Shown here in pieces: positions 15,550 to 23,423 of a DNA stretch of 64,000 bases. The translations under genes and the position numbers were made by a program. Position 1 is the stretch's first letter, and each line of letters starts with the position of its first letter. The notes under the pieces were generated by a model. The model had not been told where the DNA came from. It searched no databases and was given only the letters and a program-made list of their open reading frames with translations. Source of the stretch: DASSFZ01 sp035693785 (lineage in GTDB: Bacteria > Chloroflexota > Anaerolineae > Fen-1058); assembly GCA_035693785.1 (NCBI GenBank), contig DASSFZ010000212.1, positions 6,661-70,660 of the forward strand, written 5' to 3'.

Positions 15550-16791
15550 CTAAATCGCCGCGCGTTGCAGGATCAGGCACGCGTTTTGCCCGCCGAAGCC
15601 TGCCGAGTTGGAGAGCGCCACATCTACCCGGGCCTGACGCGCTGTGTTCGGTACGTAATCCAGGTCGCACTCCGGATCCGGATACTCGTAGTTGATCGTG
15701 GGCGGCAGCACGCCGTCGCAGATCGCTTTCACGCAGATCATCGCCTCCACCGCGCCGGCAGCGGCAATCAGGTGGCCTGTCATCGACTTGGTCGAGCTGA
15801 CCGGCACTCGCTGGGCATGCTCGCCGAACACCGACTTGATGGCGCGCGTCTCGATCGCGTCGTTGAGCGACGTCGAGGTGCCGTGCGCGTTAATGTAGTC
15901 CACGTCCTGCGGCGAGAGCCGGGCCTTGCGCAGCGCGAGATGCATAGCCCGCGCCAGGCCCTCGCCGTCCTCCGGAGGCGCGGTGATGTGGTAAGCGTCG
16001 GCCGTCGCCGCATAGCCCACCAGCTCGGCGTATATGCGTGCGCCGCGCGCCTGCGCGTGCTCAAGCTCTTCCAGGATCACCACGCCCGCTCCCTCGGCCA
16101 GCACGAAGCCGTCGCGCCAGGCATCGAACGGGCGGCTGGCGCGCGTCGGCTCGGCGTTGCGCCGTGAGAGCGCGCGCATGGCGCTGAATCCGGCAACGGT
16201 CAGCGGCCCGACCGAGGCTTCCGTCCCGCCCGCGATCATCACGTCGGCGTCGTCGCGCCGGATGATCTCCGCTGCCTCGCCGATGGCGTGTGCGCCGGTG
16301 CTGCACGCCGACATGACGCAGAAATTCGGTCCCTTCACGCCCAGCGCCATGGCGATCTGGCTGGAAGCCATGCTGCTGATCCACATCGGCACCAGCAACG
16401 GGTGGATGCGCTTGGGACCGTGTTCGAGCATCACGCGGAATTGCTCGAAGAGCGTGGTCGTGCCGCCTTTGCCGCTGCCGATAATCACGCCGGTTCGCTC
16501 AGCGAGGCCGTTGTCGAAGCACAGACCCGTCTCCTGCACGGCTTGAAACGCGGCGGCCATCGCGTATTGCACAAACGGATCGAGTCGCCGCGCCTGCTTC
16601 GCGCCCAGAATGGACGCCGGGTCGAAGTCCTTGATTTCGGCCCCGATGTGGACGTCCCACTCCGAAGTGTCGAACTTCGTGATGAGGCCGACACCGGATT
16701 GCCCCGCGCACAGGGCTGACCACAGCGACGGAACGTCGGGCCCCAACGACGTCAACGCTCCCATACCGGTGATGACCACACGTCGAGTCAT
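15550..16791 (-). CDS. fabF: FabF-type beta-ketoacyl-ACP synthase (canonical, first)
   Basis: This 413-residue condensing enzyme has an intact triad: Cys at about 163 in SACSTGAHAIGEA, His at about 303 in NAHGTSTSLND and His at about 340 in KSMTGHLIAAAG. GSGKGGTTTLFEQ and GFGGQNACLILQ are typical of FabF. It lies 29 bases after a close paralogue (16821-18083), and the two differ mainly in surface loops. Having two canonical FabF enzymes plus a KS-alpha/KS-beta pair in a single operon exceeds what housekeeping fatty-acid synthesis needs, so different condensation steps or substrates are likely. It may extend the chain before or after the radical steps. Confidence 0.94.
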   Translation of the reverse strand: MTRRVVITGMGALTSLGPDVPSLWSALCAGQSGVGLITKFDTSEWDVHIGAEIKDFDPASILGAKQARRLDPFVQYAMAAAFQAVQETGLCFDNGLAERTGVIIGSGKGGTTTLFEQFRVMLEHGPKRIHPLLVPMWISSMASSQIAMALGVKGPNFCVMSACSTGAHAIGEAAEIIRRDDADVMIAGGTEASVGPLTVAGFSAMRALSRRNAEPTRASRPFDAWRDGFVLAEGAGVVILEELEHAQARGARIYAELVGYAATADAYHITAPPEDGEGLARAMHLALRKARLSPQDVDYINAHGTSTSLNDAIETRAIKSVFGEHAQRVPVSSTKSMTGHLIAAAGAVEAMICVKAICDGVLPPTINYEYPDPECDLDYVPNTARQARVDVALSNSAGFGGQNACLILQRAAI

Positions 16792-16820
16792 GTCATCTCA
16801 CCTTCTTTCTCAAACGCAAC

Positions 16821-18083
16821 TCAAGCCGGCGCGGCGCCGTGCCCGTTGCGCCACTTGCCGAAGATTAGGCTCGCGTTGTGCCCACCGAATCCGGCCGAGT
16901 TGGACAGCGCTACGTCGACGCGGCGCACCAGGGGCTGGTTGGGCACGTAGTTCAAGTCGCAAGCCGGGTCCCGATACTCGTAGTTGATCGTCGGCGGAAT
17001 TATGCCGTCGTTGATGGCGCGCAGGCAGAAGATGGCCTCCACCGCGCCGGATGCGCCCAGTAGATGACCGGTCATCGACTTGGTCGAGCTGACCGGCAGG
17101 TCGTAAGCGTACTCACCGAAGACGCCCTTGAGCGCCAGCGTCTCGACGCGATCGTTGAGCGGCGTCGACGTGCCATGCGCGTTGACGTAATGGACGTCTT
17201 CGGGCGCCAGGCCGGCCTTGTTCAGCGCAATGCGGATGGCGCGCACCAAACCGTCGCCACCCTCCACCGGAGCGGTGATGTGATGCGCGTCGGCCGTCGC
17301 GCCGTAACCCAGCAGCTCGCCGTAGATGCGCGCGCCGCGTCGCTGCGCGTGCTCGGCCGACTCGAGCACGAGCACGCCGGACCCTTCGCCGATGACGAAC
17401 CCGTCGCGTTGGGCGTCGAACGGCCGGCTGGCATGCACCGGGTCATCGTTGCGACGCGAGAGCGCGCGCATGGCCGTGAAGCCGGCCACGCAAATGGGGT
17501 GGAGCGAGGCATCGCTGCCGCCTGCAATCATCACATCGGCGTCGCCGCGCCGGATGACCTCGGCGGCCTCGCCGATCGAATGTGCGCTGGTGCAGCACGC
17601 CGAGACAATGGCGAAGTTGGGTCCCTTGGCGCCCACCCGCATGGCAACGTGAGCCGACGCCATATCGCAAATCATCATCGGGATCAGGAAGGGACTGACC
17701 CGTTCCGGCCCGTAACGATCGAGCGTCCGCAGCTCGTCGCACAGGGTGATGGTGCCGCCTTTGCCCGAACCGATCAGCACGCCGACCCGCTCGGCGTCGA
17801 CCTCGTCCATCTTCAGCCCGGCGTCGGCAACGGCGCGGTCGGCTGCGTACAGCGCGTATTGCACAAATCGATCGAGTCGCCGGGCCTCCTTGCGGCTGCA
17901 ACAGACGGCTGCATCGAAGTCGCGTACCTCGGCGGCGATCTGGCTGTCGAAAGGCGTGGGATCGAACGATTGAATGCGCCGCACGCCGGAGCGACCTTCG
18001 AGCAGCGCCGTCCACACTTCGTCCACTTCATGCCCCAGCGAGATCAAAATACCCATGCCGGTGACAACCATGCGTCGGCTCAT
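16821..18083 (-). CDS. fabF: FabF-type beta-ketoacyl-ACP synthase (canonical, second)
   Basis: This is a 420-residue FabF relative with the full triad: Cys at about 163 in SACCTSAHSIGEA, His in NAHGTSTPLND and His in KSMTGHLLGASG. The ATG at 18083 is preceded by GGAG. A TTG at 18098 is an in-frame alternative but overlaps that site. The gene is 29 bases upstream of its paralogue and 29 bases downstream of the hotdog protein that lacks its catalytic His. The strong similarity of the two fabF genes suggests tandem duplication followed by specialisation. Its specific chain-length step cannot be told from sequence. Confidence 0.94.
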   Translation of the reverse strand: MSRRMVVTGMGILISLGHEVDEVWTALLEGRSGVRRIQSFDPTPFDSQIAAEVRDFDAAVCCSRKEARRLDRFVQYALYAADRAVADAGLKMDEVDAERVGVLIGSGKGGTITLCDELRTLDRYGPERVSPFLIPMMICDMASAHVAMRVGAKGPNFAIVSACCTSAHSIGEAAEVIRRGDADVMIAGGSDASLHPICVAGFTAMRALSRRNDDPVHASRPFDAQRDGFVIGEGSGVLVLESAEHAQRRGARIYGELLGYGATADAHHITAPVEGGDGLVRAIRIALNKAGLAPEDVHYVNAHGTSTPLNDRVETLALKGVFGEYAYDLPVSSTKSMTGHLLGASGAVEAIFCLRAINDGIIPPTINYEYRDPACDLNYVPNQPLVRRVDVALSNSAGFGGHNASLIFGKWRNGHGAAPA

Positions 18084-18112
18084 ACGCCCGATCTCCAATC
18101 AGGTCGGCCAGG

Positions 18113-18544
18113 TCAACGTGCGGATTCGTCGCGGGGCATGCTCAAGACGACTTCACCTTCGGCCACCAGGTCGTCGCCGGCCTTCACCTGGCCGCGCACG
18201 CAGACAAACCCACGTCGCCCAGCAGCGACTTCGACTTCGAGTGTCAAGGCGTCTCCCGGCCCAGCCGGGCGAACGATGTGAAAGTTCTCGATGCTCGCCA
18301 GGTAGCCGGCGCGCCCGGCGGCATCCGTTCCCAGCGACGCAGTCAGCCGACCCGCCTGGGCAATCGCTTCGATCAGCCACACACCGGACCAGTCAGGCGC
18401 GCTCGTCGCCAGCGGCTCGCCGATGCTAATCACATTGCGGGCCACGCCGCGCCGGCCCGGCTCAATCGCGAGCACGCCGTCGACGCGCAGCATCGGCGGT
18501 CGGTGCGGCAGGACGGCCAGCACGTCGGCGCTATACAGGTTCAA
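18113..18544 (-). CDS. FabZ-like hotdog protein lacking the catalytic His
   Basis: This 143-residue protein starts like FabZ (VLAVLPHRPPMLRVDGVL) and keeps the Glu-containing helix (VWLIEAIAQAG, Glu about 59). The His-Phe-Pro segment is missing: GEPLATSAPDWSGV replaces it, and the region is four residues shorter than in the FabZ at 13360. Without that His normal dehydration is unlikely. Possible roles are a non-catalytic subunit of a dehydratase pair, an isomerase, a cyclase-like hotdog or a thioesterase. The start overlaps the upstream gene's end by 14 bases. The gene is intact and keeps a conserved fold, which argues against simple decay. Confidence 0.85.
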   Translation of the reverse strand: MNLYSADVLAVLPHRPPMLRVDGVLAIEPGRRGVARNVISIGEPLATSAPDWSGVWLIEAIAQAGRLTASLGTDAAGRAGYLASIENFHIVRPAGPGDALTLEVEVAAGRRGFVCVRGQVKAGDDLVAEGEVVLSMPRDESAR

Positions 18545-20288
18545 CGGTTGCTCCGCATGTGCACCACGACCGCAGATAAGTCTGGAGCGCCTCCACGTAG
18601 CGCTGAAAGTCGCTCAAGGCCTCTGGCGATCCGGCCGTGTGCGCGCCATTGAGCGTTGGGCCAGGATCCGCGCCGAGACCGATGAGCAGCCGGCGCAGCG
18701 CCGCGTTGTCCAGCCGGAGGGCCACGTCGGCCCCATCCGCCTGCGCCGAAAACGCCTGGACCTCGCCCTGCACAATGGCCAGGCTTCCAGAACCGATGTC
18801 TGTGTCCATCCGAACCGTCGTCGAGTACGCAGGGAACTGCTGCGCCAGGTGTGCATTGACCAGCGGCTTGAGCACGGCGATGAGCTCCGACCATTCAGCC
18901 AAGGTGGCAGGGACGCAGTAGTGGTGCAGCAGCGTCGGCCAGGCGCTCTTGAGCAGGCCTTCGCGCACCACGTCGCGCGCAGTCTTGATACCCGCCGGAT
19001 TGAACACCTGGATGAGTTTAGCCAGATGAGGGTTCTCGGCGCGCAGACGGGTCCACATGCGAGGCAGCGCGAACTCCTGGCGCAAGTAGTACGCCTTGTA
19101 CAATTCGCGGAGCGTCGCGTAGGCCGATTCGGGCGACACGTCTTCACCACACACCCGGTGATGCGGGTTGTAATCTTCCCAATCGTGCGCGAGCAGCAGC
19201 CCTTTGCGCCGGCACTCGTCGTATAACGGCGTGCCTGGGTACGGTGTGGCGAACCCGATCTGTGCGAATTCGAGATCGAGCTCGCGCGCGAATTCGATCA
19301 TCGACCAGCGTTGGGCGCGATCCGGCTGAAGCCCGTCGATCAGCAGCGTCGCCCACAGTGCAACATCGCACTCGTGCAACGCCTGGACGGCCTGGCGTAG
19401 GTTGTCGCGGCGAGATGCGTCGGCCACGTCGCACGGCTGCACCGTCAGCAACTGTACGACGAAGCCCGCTTCGCGCATCTTGGCGACGATCTCTGGCTGT
19501 TGTCGGATCGCCAGGACATCGGCATGACACCACATCCAGGGGCGCACTTGGCGCTGGATGAGCTCCTCGCAGATATGGCGCACACGGCCGATGTCGGCCA
19601 TGAAGTGATCGTCGAGCACCATGATCAGCTCGGCACCCCGGCTCACCAGGTCGGCGATCTCGCCGACGACGCTAGCGGCCGAGCGCGCCCGCCAGCCGCT
19701 CGTCGGGCTGCCCCGGCTGCTCTCGATAGCGTCCAGCCGCTTGCCGAAGGCCGTGTACCGGGCGCGGTCGCAGATTCGGGCCGGCAGGTGCGCGTCGAGA
19801 TCGGGCAGCGGGGACGCAGCAGGCGTACTGACAACCGCTCCGTCGTCCCGATAGCACAATCCGGCCACCTGGCGGGGATCCGCGCCCGATACCAGCTGGC
19901 GGAATGCGATTTCGCCCTCACCCTGGACGACGAAGTCCACGCATCCGGACGCGATGATCTCCGGCGCGACGGCGGTTGTCGCAGCGCCACCCATGGCGAT
20001 CGGCGCCGACAGCCCGGCCTGCTTGAGCTGGCGTGATAGGGCCACCGCGGTTGCCACCCAGGGGAGCGCCAGCGCGGTCAGGCCCACCCAGTCCGGCTGA
20101 AAGGCTTCCGCCTCTCCAACCACGTCGCTCGCATCCAAGCCATCCGCTTCAGCATCCAGAATTCTGACCTCGGCCTCCGGTGGCGGGCTGGCAGCCAGGT
20201 ACTCCAGCGCCAGCGGTGGAAGGCGGGCGGCATCCGGATTCCACAGACTATGTGCCGGTCGCGGCGGATTGATCAGAAGGACTCTCAT
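18531..20288 (-). CDS. B12-domain radical SAM homologue without the cluster-binding cysteines
   Basis: The 585-residue protein starts MRVLLINPP, as B12-domain radical SAM proteins do, and has the N-terminal Rossmann part (IAMGGAATTAVAPE, VVQGEGEIAFRQL). At the position of the usual Ser-Arg-Gly-Cys-Pro-x-x-Cys-x-x-Cys it reads SSRGSPTSGWRA (about residues 190-201), so all three cysteines are replaced. The frame is intact through this stretch and the downstream barrel-like part continues (IMVLDDHFM, YPGTPLYDEC). The last 100 residues may form an SCP2-like lipid-binding domain (ADVALRLDNAALRRLLIG), which is a weak call. It looks like a pseudoenzyme or scaffold, or a B12- or lipid-binding partner of the active radical SAM proteins encoded alongside. 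Confidence 0.8.
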   Translation of the reverse strand: MRVLLINPPRPAHSLWNPDAARLPPLALEYLAASPPPEAEVRILDAEADGLDASDVVGEAEAFQPDWVGLTALALPWVATAVALSRQLKQAGLSAPIAMGGAATTAVAPEIIASGCVDFVVQGEGEIAFRQLVSGADPRQVAGLCYRDDGAVVSTPAASPLPDLDAHLPARICDRARYTAFGKRLDAIESSRGSPTSGWRARSAASVVGEIADLVSRGAELIMVLDDHFMADIGRVRHICEELIQRQVRPWMWCHADVLAIRQQPEIVAKMREAGFVVQLLTVQPCDVADASRRDNLRQAVQALHECDVALWATLLIDGLQPDRAQRWSMIEFARELDLEFAQIGFATPYPGTPLYDECRRKGLLLAHDWEDYNPHHRVCGEDVSPESAYATLRELYKAYYLRQEFALPRMWTRLRAENPHLAKLIQVFNPAGIKTARDVVREGLLKSAWPTLLHHYCVPATLAEWSELIAVLKPLVNAHLAQQFPAYSTTVRMDTDIGSGSLAIVQGEVQAFSAQADGADVALRLDNAALRRLLIGLGADPGPTLNGAHTAGSPEALSDFQRYVEALQTYLRSWCTCGATVEPV

Positions 20289-20335
20289 CGCTGGGCCTAC
20301 CCGTCCGAAGTATCAGGGCGTCGCACGGCGAGTCA

Positions 20336-21832
20336 TTAGGCGCGGGCCAGCGCATTCCGGCGCTGCATGTCCTTTTCACGATGAAAGATGTTGTAGTTGC
20401 AGAACGGCATCATGCGCCCGTCGGTCGTGAGGACGTGATAGCAGCATTTCATCGCCCGGCTCTGGTCGTAGGTGCTGGGATCCATGAAGCCGTGGACGCC
20501 GATCATCTTGCCCATGCCGACCAGCGTCTTGTCTTTGGCGTAAGCCGCCGCGCAGCAGCTGAGCGCCCGTCCCACTTTCTCGGACTCCATCACCGCCGAG
20601 GCTGACCATAGCGTCTCCAGGTTCGATTGCAGATCGCGCATCCACTGCTCGCTGTTGAACAGCAGCCGGTTTTGCAGGTAGTTCAGCATCTTGTCGGCCT
20701 GGGTGATGCGGGCCAGCGAGACCCAATCGTTCGGCCCGGCCTTCAGGAAGTAGCCCACCGCCGAGCAGGAGGGGTGCGAGCACGGGATGGATACAAAATC
20801 CTCCTTGGTCATCAAGCCGTCCATCTGAGCCTCGAGCAGGTTCAGGATCGTCGTCAGTGTGATGTGACGCTGCATGTCGTGCGGCAGATGGTTGGAGAGC
20901 GCGTCGCCACAATAGATCAGCGGCTGCAGCGTCAGCGAGTGGATGAAGTCGTTCTCCAACACCAGCCGAATCGTCTCGCCGACGGCATCCTCGTTGAGGT
21001 CTTGCGCGATGGTGGTGATCAGCAGCGTCTTGACGTTGTACTTAGCCAGATGGTCGAAGGCCAAGCGCTTCATCTTGCTGAGATCGGCGCCGCGCAGCCG
21101 CCTGTAAGTCTCCGCTTTGAACCCATCGAACTGCAACTGGATGTAGGCCCCGGTCTCGGCGATGCGGCGGACGAACTCTTCGTCGCGGGCGAGGCGCAGG
21201 CCGTGCGTGTTGACGGCCACCTTGGTGGCGACGGGATGGTTGATCGCAATGTCCAGCAGCTCGAAGAATTGCGGATGCACGGTCGGCTCGCCGCCGGTCA
21301 GGCACACGATCTCCGCGCGGCCCTCGGCCTGCGCCAGACGATCGAGCATGAAGGTCATTTGCTCCGGCGACAGATACCAGGCATGCTGATTCCGGGCGAA
21401 GCAGATCGGGCAATGCAGATCGCAGTGATCGGTAATCTCGATCAGAGGATAGCAGGTGTGCTGCTGGTGATCGTCGCACAGGCCGCAGTCCTCGGGACAC
21501 TGCGTTTTGCGCTGTGTGGCGTGCCACAGCGGAATGGTGCCAGGCTTGGTCCGGCTGAGCGCGTGCAGCCACCAGTCTGCGTCGGCAGCCATGAGCGCCT
21601 CGAAGTGACCGTGCTCCGGGCAAAACTTGCGCATGAACACCTGGCCGTCGCGGAAGAGGATCTGCGCGTTGATCAGCGCCAGGCACTCCGGACACGTGCT
21701 ACGCGTGATGCCGAAGAAGATGTGGTCCTGATCCTGTCTGGTATTCGCTCGCTCGATTGCCGCTTGAACCGGGTCATGGACTTGAGCGCCTAGCGGGACA
21801 ACCGGCGCGTCGACGGGGACGGTCGTACTCAT
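20336..21832 (-). CDS. Radical SAM protein resembling tetraether lipid synthase (MJ0619/Tes family)
   Basis: The 498-residue protein has the cysteine layout of the MJ0619/Tes group. TCPECLA (about 46-52) and KFCPEHGHF (about 69-77) come first, then QCPEDCGLCDDH (about 111-122), then the radical SAM motif DHCDLHCPICFA (Cys about 137, 141, 144). The SAM-binding segment is CLTGGEPTVHPQF. Members of this family join hydrocarbon chains of membrane lipids by carbon-carbon bonds (Tes of methanogens), and bacterial relatives are linked to membrane-spanning lipids. The ATG at 21832 has AGGAGG upstream. It is the first gene of the fatty-acid/polyketide-like operon, so an acyl substrate is plausible. 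Other members modify pterins or unknown targets, so the exact reaction is open. Confidence 0.83.
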   Translation of the reverse strand: MSTTVPVDAPVVPLGAQVHDPVQAAIERANTRQDQDHIFFGITRSTCPECLALINAQILFRDGQVFMRKFCPEHGHFEALMAADADWWLHALSRTKPGTIPLWHATQRKTQCPEDCGLCDDHQQHTCYPLIEITDHCDLHCPICFARNQHAWYLSPEQMTFMLDRLAQAEGRAEIVCLTGGEPTVHPQFFELLDIAINHPVATKVAVNTHGLRLARDEEFVRRIAETGAYIQLQFDGFKAETYRRLRGADLSKMKRLAFDHLAKYNVKTLLITTIAQDLNEDAVGETIRLVLENDFIHSLTLQPLIYCGDALSNHLPHDMQRHITLTTILNLLEAQMDGLMTKEDFVSIPCSHPSCSAVGYFLKAGPNDWVSLARITQADKMLNYLQNRLLFNSEQWMRDLQSNLETLWSASAVMESEKVGRALSCCAAAYAKDKTLVGMGKMIGVHGFMDPSTYDQSRAMKCCYHVLTTDGRMMPFCNYNIFHREKDMQRRNALARA

Positions 21833-22054
21833 GGTTCCTCCTGTTTGGCACAGCGAGTTCCTGGCAACTGCAGGTGAACTGCGCGATTCCGCCGGAACGG
21901 GAATAGCTATCGAACTCGGATCGAAACGGCGGGTCACACCCTTGCCGGCGAGTAGAGTTCAGCCATCTTCGTGTTATTAGCGGAATGGCAACGACGACTC
22001 GGAGCTGTCTTTGAAGAGAGTATGCGATGCGGCGCAGGCAAGCAACAGCGGAAA

Positions 22055-22073
22055 GTCGAGTTTGAACCTCGAC
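22055..22073. promoter_or_regulatory. Inverted repeat, operator candidate
   Basis: GTCGAG-tttgaac-CTCGAC has perfect 6-bp arms around a 7-base centre. It lies in the divergent intergenic region, 66 bases upstream of the plus-strand -35 box. The spacing suits a dimeric regulator. No regulator gene is adjacent. Confidence 0.45.
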
Positions 22074-22078
22074 CGGAG

Positions 22079-22106
22079 TTTAGATCGCTACAGCCTAGTT
22101 TTAGAT
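22079..22106. repeat. Two direct repeats TTTAGAT spaced 21 bp
   Basis: TTTAGAT occurs at 22079-22085 and 22100-22106. The 21-bp period is two helical turns, so both copies face the same side of the DNA, as expected for cooperative protein binding. The second copy ends 32 bases before the plus-strand -35 box. Confidence 0.45.
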
Positions 22107-22138
22107 TGCAGTCGAGGTCGAAACTCACCTGGGCGCGG

Positions 22139-22168
22139 TTGTGTCCGCCTGTGCGGTTTGGGTACGAT
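22139..22168 (+). promoter_or_regulatory. Candidate promoter of the membrane-fusion lipoprotein gene
   Basis: TTGTGT (22139-22144) and TACGAT (22163-22168) are separated by 18 bases. The implied transcription start is about 50 bases before the ATG at 22228. The boxes are moderate matches to the housekeeping consensus. Confidence 0.4.
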
Positions 22169-22227
22169 GAGCACGAGAGGTTTTCGGGAGTGCCGAAGCG
22201 GACAGGCTGTACCCTGGAGAAAAACTG

Positions 22228-23406
22228 ATGAAAGCCGTCAACCTTATGAGGATTGTCGTGATATCCATGCTCATCGCGGCCTGCGAGGAAAGCACGGCCG
22301 CCCAGCGCGAGATTCAACCCGCCCCAGCAGCGTCACCGGGAATCGCGCCGGATACTGTGTCCGCTTCCGGCAAGGTGATGCCGGAGCGGTGGGCTGTGCT
22401 CAGCTTTCAAGTGAGTGGCGCGGTAAAGGCCGTGCTGGCGCAGCCTGGCGACGTCGTCCACACGGGCGACGTGTTGGTGCGGCTGGACGATGTGGATGCG
22501 CAGATGGCCCTGGCGCAAGCCGAGGCCGGGCTGGCACTGGCCCAGGCACAATTAGCGCAGCAGACAGCCAGCCCGCGCTCCGAGCAGATCGCAATCGCCG
22601 AGCAGGCGGTTCAATCGGCTGAAGCGGAGCTGCGGGCAGCTTCGGCGCAATTAGCGCAGGCGCAGGCCGGCCCGCCGGCCGCCGAGATCGCGGCTGCCCA
22701 GGCGGCGCTGGCCGCAGCCGCGCGCGACCTGAAAGTCGCGCAGGACACCTACGACCGGGTCAAAGACATCGGGGGCACGCCGGAGGAGCAGGCTCGCGCG
22801 GCGCTCGAGGCGGCCAGGCAGGCGCATCGTGCCGCTCAGGAACGTGTGAACCAACTGATATCCGGTGCGGCAGAGAACGAGCTGAATGCCTTGCGGGCGC
22901 AAGTCACCGCTGCGCAGGCCAAGCGCGACGCGGCCAGAGCGCAGGTCGAGCTTCTGCAGGCAGGCTCTTCTGAGGAGGAGTTGTCCGTTGCGCAGGCCAC
23001 TGTCGCGCAGGCTCAGGTGGCTGTCGATGCGGCACAGGCGCGTTTGTCCAGGTTGCAGATCGTAGCACCGTTCGACGGCAGCGTCGGCGCTGTGTCCGTC
23101 CGCGCCGGTGAACTTGCAGCGCCGGGTCAGCCGGTAGTGACGTTGGGCGACCTGAACCGTCTACACGTGGAAACTACCGACCTGAACGAGATCGACATTG
23201 CGCGCGTGCGCGAAGGGCAAACGGCTCTCGTTACCTTCGATGCGCTGCCGGGGATGGCGCTCACGGGCACTGTCACGCGCATCAGCCCGATGTCCACGCC
23301 CGGGCAGGGCACTGCCAACTTCACCGTATGGATCGAGCTGGCCGCAACCGATCCGGCGCTGCGCTGGGGTATGACGGCATTTGTCGAAATCAGCACCGAG
23401 CCATAG
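22228..23406 (+). CDS. HlyD/RND-type membrane-fusion lipoprotein
   Basis: This 392-residue protein begins with a lipoprotein signal; the lipobox IAAC places the lipidated Cys at about residue 19. A biotinyl/lipoyl-like half-motif (GAVKAVLAQPGDVVHTGDVL) is followed by a long Ala/Gln-rich coiled coil (about 85-270). A second lipoyl half (IVAPFDGSVGAVSVRAGE) and a beta-barrel domain then close the protein. It is the periplasmic or extracytoplasmic adaptor of an ABC or RND exporter. The ATG has GGAGA upstream. No transporter gene follows, because the next gene is on the other strand, so the partner pump must be elsewhere or absent. It is divergent from the lipid operon and could help export its product. 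Confidence 0.88.
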   Translation: MKAVNLMRIVVISMLIAACEESTAAQREIQPAPAASPGIAPDTVSASGKVMPERWAVLSFQVSGAVKAVLAQPGDVVHTGDVLVRLDDVDAQMALAQAEAGLALAQAQLAQQTASPRSEQIAIAEQAVQSAEAELRAASAQLAQAQAGPPAAEIAAAQAALAAAARDLKVAQDTYDRVKDIGGTPEEQARAALEAARQAHRAAQERVNQLISGAAENELNALRAQVTAAQAKRDAARAQVELLQAGSSEEELSVAQATVAQAQVAVDAAQARLSRLQIVAPFDGSVGAVSVRAGELAAPGQPVVTLGDLNRLHVETTDLNEIDIARVREGQTALVTFDALPGMALTGTVTRISPMSTPGQGTANFTVWIELAATDPALRWGMTAFVEISTEP

Positions 23407-23423
23407 GTTGGTTATTACAGCGC

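Larger units (their letters stand above)
21833..22227. promoter_or_regulatory. Divergent control region between the lipid operon and the membrane-fusion lipoprotein gene
   Basis: No gene is visible in these 395 bases. They hold the start of a minus-strand operon and of a plus-strand gene, so both promoters should be here. I see an inverted repeat (22055-22073), two direct repeats 21 bp apart (22079-22106) and a plus-strand promoter (22139-22168), described separately. No clear minus-strand promoter could be picked out. Confidence 0.6.

Noticed and set aside
17064..18281. Plus-strand frames of about 400 codons opposite the ketosynthase genes (also 10611-11816, 9394-10497, 20627-21793)
   Set aside because: All are antisense shadows of conserved genes in high-GC sequence, without ribosome-binding sites or family motifs.
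8112..21832. Assignment of the operon as a true ladderane pathway
   Set aside because: The similarity in gene types is suggestive, but no ladderane-specific desaturase-like genes were seen and the product cannot be named from sequence.
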